Of a stretch of DNA of 64,000 nucleotides, positions 60,194-64,000 are shown piece by piece. Position 1 is the first letter of the stretch, and every line of letters begins with the position of its first letter. The DNA comes from CAZDQL01 sp964507325 (GTDB lineage: Bacteria; Planctomycetota; UBA1135; GCA-002686595). A model generated the notes under the pieces. It saw nothing but the letters and a program-made list of their open reading frames with translations, did not search any database and was not told the DNA's origin. Both the position numbers and the translations under genes were made by a program. Location of the stretch: contig CAZDQL010000002.1 in assembly GCA_964507325.1 (NCBI GenBank), positions 87,969 through 151,968 on the forward strand, given 5' to 3'.

Positions 60194-60698
60194 GTGCAGC
60201 AGCACCGCAAGCTTGCGTGCCACGGCGATCCCTACTGCCGCGAGGTCCTCTCGGAGATCGAACCCCTTGAGAGCGACGCCGTGACCCATGGGATCTGCAA
60301 GAGCTGTCGGGAGCGATTCGAGCCCCAATGGCTGGGTCTCGATCTCGGTGGGTACCTCGACCAATTCGAAGCGCCGGTGCTGGTGGTGAACCGCGAGCGC
60401 CGAGTGATTGCCGCGAATCGAGCCCTGACCGCGATGCTCGGTCGGTCCGAGGCGGAGCATCGGGGACTGCTCGGAGGGGAGGCGATGGAATGCGCGTACG
60501 CGGCTGCCCCCCAGGGCTGCGGAGGGGAGGTCCACTGCCGGACGTGCTCCATCCGCCGCCTGGTGCAGGACACGATCGACACCGGCCGCGCGCACGAACG
60601 CCAGCCTCGATCGCCCGGACGGGCCCGTCACGCTCCTGGTGAGTACGCGGATGCGGGGCGGAGTGGTCGAGGCGCGGATGGATTCCACGGAAGAGTAG
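60194..60698 (+). pseudogene. PAS-domain protein, frameshifted near 60597
   Basis: From GTG 60194 the frame encodes a protein with HGICKSCRERF and a PAS core: FEAPVLVVNRERRVIAANR, GGEAMECAYAAAPQGCGG and HCRTCSIRRLV. The frame is lost after TGRAHER. From 60597 in the +1 frame the text resumes as NASLDRPDGPVTLLVSTRMR and ends DSTEE at TAG 60696-60698, a sensible continuation. A one-base change at about 60595-60598, either an assembly error or a true mutation, explains both halves. It senses an unknown ligand; no output domain is present. Confidence 0.75.
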
Positions 60699-60813
60699 GC
60701 GTTCCCGCCGCGCTCGGCATCCTGCGGGAGACGGCGTAGGATGAGCGCTTCGACCGGTCGATGAATCCTCGGCCGTTCTCGCTCTCGCCGGACCATGCAT
60801 CGGGTGGTATCCC

Positions 60814-62331
60814 ATGAATCCCCGCGCGCTGTCGCTCCTGGCCCTCGTCCCCCTCTCGGGCTCTCAAGACCCGGTCGAGGCCGCCCGTGTCCATCGCGAA
60901 CGCGCCGGCGCGGAGATCCTCGCCGAGTTCCGATCGTTGCTCGAGATCCCCAACGTCGCGGGCGACGCCGAGAACATCCGCCGCAACGTCACCTTCCTGC
61001 AGAGCGCCTTCGCGCGTCGCGGCGTGACGATGGAGGCGCTCGAGATCGATGGCGCGTCACCACTCCTCTTTGGAGAGCTCCGCGCTGAGGGCGCCGCGCG
61101 CACGCTCGGCGTCTACGTGCACTACGACGGCCAGCCGGTGGACCCGAGCCGCTGGACGCACGATCCCTGGACGCCGACGCTCTACACCGCGGCGATCGAG
61201 GCCGGCGGCGAGTCGCGTCCCTTCCCCGCGGCGGGGGAGGAGATCGATCCCGAATGGCGCCTCTACGCGCGCTCCGCAGGCGACGACAAGGCGCCGCTGA
61301 TCGCGTGGCTTGCCGCCCTCGACGCGCTACGCGAGGCGGACATCGCCCCGACGGTGAACGTCAAGTTCCTCTTCGACGGCGAGGAGGAGAGGGGCTCGCC
61401 GCATCTCGGGGCGTACATCGAGGCGCATCGCGAGCGCCTCGCCGCCGATGTGTGGCTCTTCTGCGACGGTCCGGTCCACCAGAGCCGTGCTCCGGCGCTC
61501 TACTTCGGGGTGCGCGGGATCACGGGCCTCGACATGACGGTGTACGGCTCGGTGCGCCCCCTGCACTCCGGCCACTACGGCAACTTCGCGCCCAATCCGG
61601 CGGAGCGGCTCGCGGCATTGTTCGCGAGCATGAAGGAACCCAACGGGCGCGTGAGCATCGAGGGGTTCTACGATTCGACGCTTCCGCCCGGCGAGGCCGA
61701 GCGCGCGGCTTTGACCGCCTTGCCCGATTACGACGACGCTCTGCGCGCGGACCTGGGCCTCCCTCCCGGCGGCCCCGAGTCCCCCGGCTACTTCGAAAGC
61801 CTCCTGCGCCCCTCCCTCAACATCCGCGGCTTCGAATCCGGCAACGCCGGCAAGAAGGCCCGCAACGTGATCCCGAACGTCGCCCAGGCCTCGATCGATG
61901 TCCGCCTCGTCGCCGGCAACGACCCCGCGGCCATGCTCGACGTCATCGAGCGCCACATCCGCGCCCAGAGCTTCGCGATCGTCCGAGACGACCCCGACCT
62001 CGGCACACGCCGCTCCCACGCCAAGCTCATCAAGATCCGCCGCCGTGGTGGCTACGTCGCCGCCCGCACCTCGATGGACCTCCCCGTCATCCGCGAGGTC
62101 ATCACCGCCACCCGACGCGCCGCCGGCCCCGACCTCCTCCTCGTCCCCACCCTCGGCGGCTCCCTCCCCCTCTACCTCTTCACCGAGGGCCTTTCAGCAC
62201 CGATCGTCATCGTTCCCATCGCCAACCACGACAACAACCAGCACGCGGCGGACGAAAACCTTCGTCTCGCGAACCTCTGGTACGGGATCGATCTCGCGGC
62301 GGCGTTGTTGACTCTTGCTCAGGGGGGGTAG
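60814..62331 (+). CDS. M20-family metallopeptidase/dipeptidase, secreted
   Basis: A 505-aa protein. A short hydrophobic N terminus (LSLLALVPLSGSQ) suggests export. Zinc ligands are seen in VYVHYDGQP (His), SAGDDKAPLIAWLAAL (bridging Asp), LFDGEEERGSPH (catalytic Glu pair), LFCDGPVHQS (Asp) and PIANHDNNQHAADENL (last His). Length and motif order match M20 dipeptidases. The last 40 residues or so are more polar and could be a short extension. It lies 115 bp after the PAS remnant. Confidence 0.92.
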   Translation: MNPRALSLLALVPLSGSQDPVEAARVHRERAGAEILAEFRSLLEIPNVAGDAENIRRNVTFLQSAFARRGVTMEALEIDGASPLLFGELRAEGAARTLGVYVHYDGQPVDPSRWTHDPWTPTLYTAAIEAGGESRPFPAAGEEIDPEWRLYARSAGDDKAPLIAWLAALDALREADIAPTVNVKFLFDGEEERGSPHLGAYIEAHRERLAADVWLFCDGPVHQSRAPALYFGVRGITGLDMTVYGSVRPLHSGHYGNFAPNPAERLAALFASMKEPNGRVSIEGFYDSTLPPGEAERAALTALPDYDDALRADLGLPPGGPESPGYFESLLRPSLNIRGFESGNAGKKARNVIPNVAQASIDVRLVAGNDPAAMLDVIERHIRAQSFAIVRDDPDLGTRRSHAKLIKIRRRGGYVAARTSMDLPVIREVITATRRAAGPDLLLVPTLGGSLPLYLFTEGLSAPIVIVPIANHDNNQHAADENLRLANLWYGIDLAAALLTLAQGG

Positions 62332-62439
62332 AGCGCGGTCTCGGGCTCGGATTCGTGCAAAGCGGTGAAGACTGGGAGGGCTCGGTATCCGGTAGGGGGT
62401 CGTGCGAGTCGAGCGGCACGGCGCAGGCTGGCTCGACGG

Positions 62440-62740
62440 TCTCGCTCTCGTTCTCGCGGGCGGCCGCCGGCACGACGAGACCGCGCCACGGGGAGGCGGG
62501 CGCGAGCACGCCGTGGTAGGTGAGCAGGTGCTCGCGCGGGTGGGGCACGAGCGCGGCGAGGCGCTCCAGGAGGACGAGCGGCTCGAAGACGAGGTGAGTG
62601 GGGTAAGCCCCGGTCCGCCGAAGGCGGATCGCAATGCCCCGGTGGGGCGCTGCGAAGGGGACCCGTCGCGCCAGGGGTGGCGGAGCTCGAGGAGGACGCG
62701 GCCGCGCTCGTCGATGGAGAGCCGCTCGCTCGAGAGGGCG
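62440..62740 (-). pseudogene. IS91-family transposase fragment, interrupted by the two-hairpin element
   Basis: Reading leftwards, SSERLSIDERGRVLLEL and RHPWRDGS are followed, after a 61-bp insert, by THLVFEPLVLLERLAALVP and HLLTYHGVLAPASPWR. These are consecutive blocks of a Y2-type IS91 transposase. The insert at 62600-62660 breaks the frame and includes almost all of copy A of the 59-bp element. Upstream and downstream parts of the transposase are missing, so it is a relic. Confidence 0.75.
62603..62661. repeat. 59-bp two-hairpin element, copy A
   Basis: Hairpin 1 pairs 62612-62619 with 62623-62630. Hairpin 2 pairs CCCC 62637-62640 with GGGG 62644-62647. The outer CCCC 62608-62611 can pair with GGGG 62657-62660. 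It matches copy B at 48 of 59 positions. It lies inside a transposase remnant whose two halves align with the family only if this piece is removed. Confidence 0.75.
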
Positions 62741-62951
62741 GATGTGTGAGCCCTGGCCGGGGATCGAGACGCGCGGTGTTCGATTCGCTGATGTCTCTCG
62801 GGCGTCTCGCGGCTCTGGTCCTGTGCCGATCCAACCGGTGCGCGCCCCGCCGTCGCTCGAGCTGGTGCACTTCTCCATGTCGATTCCGAGCGACCTGGCC
62901 TTCCTCGGCCGGTCGTTGTCGAACAGGGCTTCGGCTTCGGCGGGCCTCTCT

Positions 62952-63170
62952 CTATGCCTCGGCGGCCGCGCGCAGGATTCCCTCGGGGCGCTCGTCGGTG
63001 AGCAGGATGATCAAGTGGACCTCAGGCGAGTTGGCCACGATCGAGCTCGCGATCTGGTGGAGCGGAGAATGGAAGGGCGAGCGAACGAGGTGGCCGGACA
63101 ATGCCGCCGGCAGCGCGCTGGCGATCGAGAACGCGAGCATGGCCAAGGATGCGACCAGACGGGACTTCAT
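62952..63170 (-). CDS. Small secreted protein of unknown function
   Basis: A 72-aa protein from ATG 63170, preceded by a good ribosome site on the minus strand (GAGAGAGGAA). Residues 1-22 are a Sec signal (MKSRLVASLAMLAFSIASAL). The mature part of about 50 residues includes VHLIILLTDERPEGIL and ends at TAG 62952-62954. No family is recognised. Its neighbour is the IS91 relic, so it may be a truncated gene. Confidence 0.55.
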   Translation of the reverse strand: MKSRLVASLAMLAFSIASALPAALSGHLVRSPFHSPLHQIASSIVANSPEVHLIILLTDERPEGILRAAAEA

Positions 63171-63332
63171 CGGCTGTTTCCTCTCTCCGGGCTGTCGGCT
63201 GGGGGATGACGCGACCGGGCTCGACCGGCGGTGTCCGAGCTCGTTCCGATCCGCTCTCCAGGGGCGCCGGGCCCCCAAGCCCACGCGCCGGTTGCCGCGT
63301 CGTGGTATTCTCCGCCAACACGGGAATAGGTA

Positions 63333-64000
63333 ATGCCCTGCAGGAGGTTCCTCAAAGACCTGTTCGGCGGAGGGGAGGCAACGCCCTCGCCGGGCCAAAT
63401 GGACGCCATGCGCGTGCCGGCGAGCGGGGGGAACCAAGAGGTGCACTGCGGAACGGCAGCGGATGGAGAGAGCACCGGACGCGCTCGAGGGGCATGCCGT
63501 CGAAAGGAGGATCCCGCGAGATTCAGCGTTCGCCGCTTCCTCCTTCCCTGCCTGCTCTTTCTCCCTGTGTCTTCGGTTTCACGAGCTGACGGCCAGGGTC
63601 CTCATCCCGAGCAGAACGACTCTGGCCCCATCCTCTGGCTGGATGCTTCCGACATCGATGGCGACGGTACAACGGATGGTCTCCCCATGGGCAGCCGTGT
63701 CCACGAATGGGCGGACAAGTCCGGCCGGAGCAATCACGCAATCCAGGCCGTGGATGCGAGTCAGCCTTCATTGGCTTTGGACGGCATGGGCGGAAACGCC
63801 GTACTACGGTTCGATGGCGACGACTTCATGCGCAGTCCGCTCGTGCGAGACTGGTCTCGCGAGAGCTGGACCGCATTCGTCGTGGCGTCGTTGGACCATG
63901 ACGCGGCGAACGGCTGGCGGGGCATCATCGGCAACCGGTTCGGAGAGGGCGAGAGGCACTGGTGGACGCTGGGCACGAAGTCCGATGGCACGACGTATCT
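63333..64000 (+). CDS. LamG/concanavalin-like surface protein, partial at right edge
   Basis: An open frame from ATG 63333 continues past the window end. After a Cys- and Arg-containing leader, FLLPCLLFLPVSSVSRA (about residues 67-83) acts as signal or anchor. The following segment has ILWLDASDIDGDGTTDGLP, EWADKSGRSNHAI and AVLRFDGDDFMRSP, which is the start of a LamG-type jelly roll common in planctomycete and verrucomicrobial surface proteins. The true start may lie between 63333 and about 63510. Function: glycan or surface binding, inferred. Confidence 0.65.
   Translation, partial: MPCRRFLKDLFGGGEATPSPGQMDAMRVPASGGNQEVHCGTAADGESTGRARGACRRKEDPARFSVRRFLLPCLLFLPVSSVSRADGQGPHPEQNDSGPILWLDASDIDGDGTTDGLPMGSRVHEWADKSGRSNHAIQAVDASQPSLALDGMGGNAVLRFDGDDFMRSPLVRDWSRESWTAFVVASLDHDAANGWRGIIGNRFGEGERHWWTLGTKSDGTTY

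Noticed and set aside
59843..60796. A 317-codon leftward frame over the PAS region
   Set aside because: The opposite strand carries a recognisable PAS domain; the leftward product has no family features.

Overview
The window is GC-rich, densely coded and entirely bacterial. The gene content points to a Planctomycetota-like organism: several sulfatases, four stand-alone Gfo/Idh/MocA oxidoreductases (two with Tat signals) plus a fused one, a DUF1080 protein, a DUF6807 (PmoA-like) domain, a heparinase II/III-like lyase, many secreted or lipid-anchored proteins of unknown role, and frequent GTG/TTG starts. This is inference from gene families; no rRNA or other phylogenetic marker lies in the window. 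A run of 100 Ns at 8682-8781 shows that it is a scaffold, probably a metagenome-assembled genome. I saw no tRNA, rRNA or CRISPR array.

Layout. 1-8.5 kb: the end of a VOC protein, a carboxymuconolactone-decarboxylase/Rieske fusion, a TldD/TldE peptidase pair, a secreted glycoside hydrolase, a sulfatase and an EEP-family lipoprotein. 8.8-12.1 kb (after the gap): a VCBS/FG-GAP protein cut by the gap and a secreted protein of unknown function. 12.1-17.4 kb: a leftward glycan-type cluster holding a GT4 glycosyltransferase, a one-chain fusion of a Gfo/Idh/MocA dehydrogenase with an NAD-dependent epimerase, and an asparagine-synthase-like protein lacking its glutaminase cysteine. 17.5-27 kb: secreted unknowns, a Cys-rich repeat lipoprotein, peptidases and amidases, methyltransferases and a heparinase-like lyase.

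27.2-37.6 kb is the most interesting region. It is a complete [NiFe]-hydrogenase locus on two divergent operons. Leftward run hypF, hypC, hypD and hypE. Rightward run the large subunit, a Tat-exported small subunit, a methyl-accepting chemotaxis receptor, hypA and hypB. The receptor overlaps the small-subunit stop codon by 4 bp. The large subunit ends exactly at the last metal-site motif, so it should need no maturation protease, and none is encoded here. There is no cytochrome b or other electron-transfer partner. I infer a periplasmic hydrogenase coupled genetically, and perhaps functionally, to a chemoreceptor.

37.5-51 kb: a membrane protein, two sulfatase-family proteins, DUF1080, an enolase-superfamily/DUF6807 fusion, three oxidoreductases and a TIM-barrel isomerase, which together look like a carbohydrate-derivative catabolic region, followed by a lipid-anchored methyltransferase. 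51-64 kb: secreted proteins and peptidases (DmpA-type, a propeller-transglutaminase protein, M20) separated by repeat-rich intergenic DNA. That DNA carries IS91-type transposase fragments, short dispersed repeats, a frameshifted PAS gene, and a roughly 59-bp two-hairpin element whose two copies differ by a compensatory base pair. One copy interrupts a transposase remnant, so it looks mobile.
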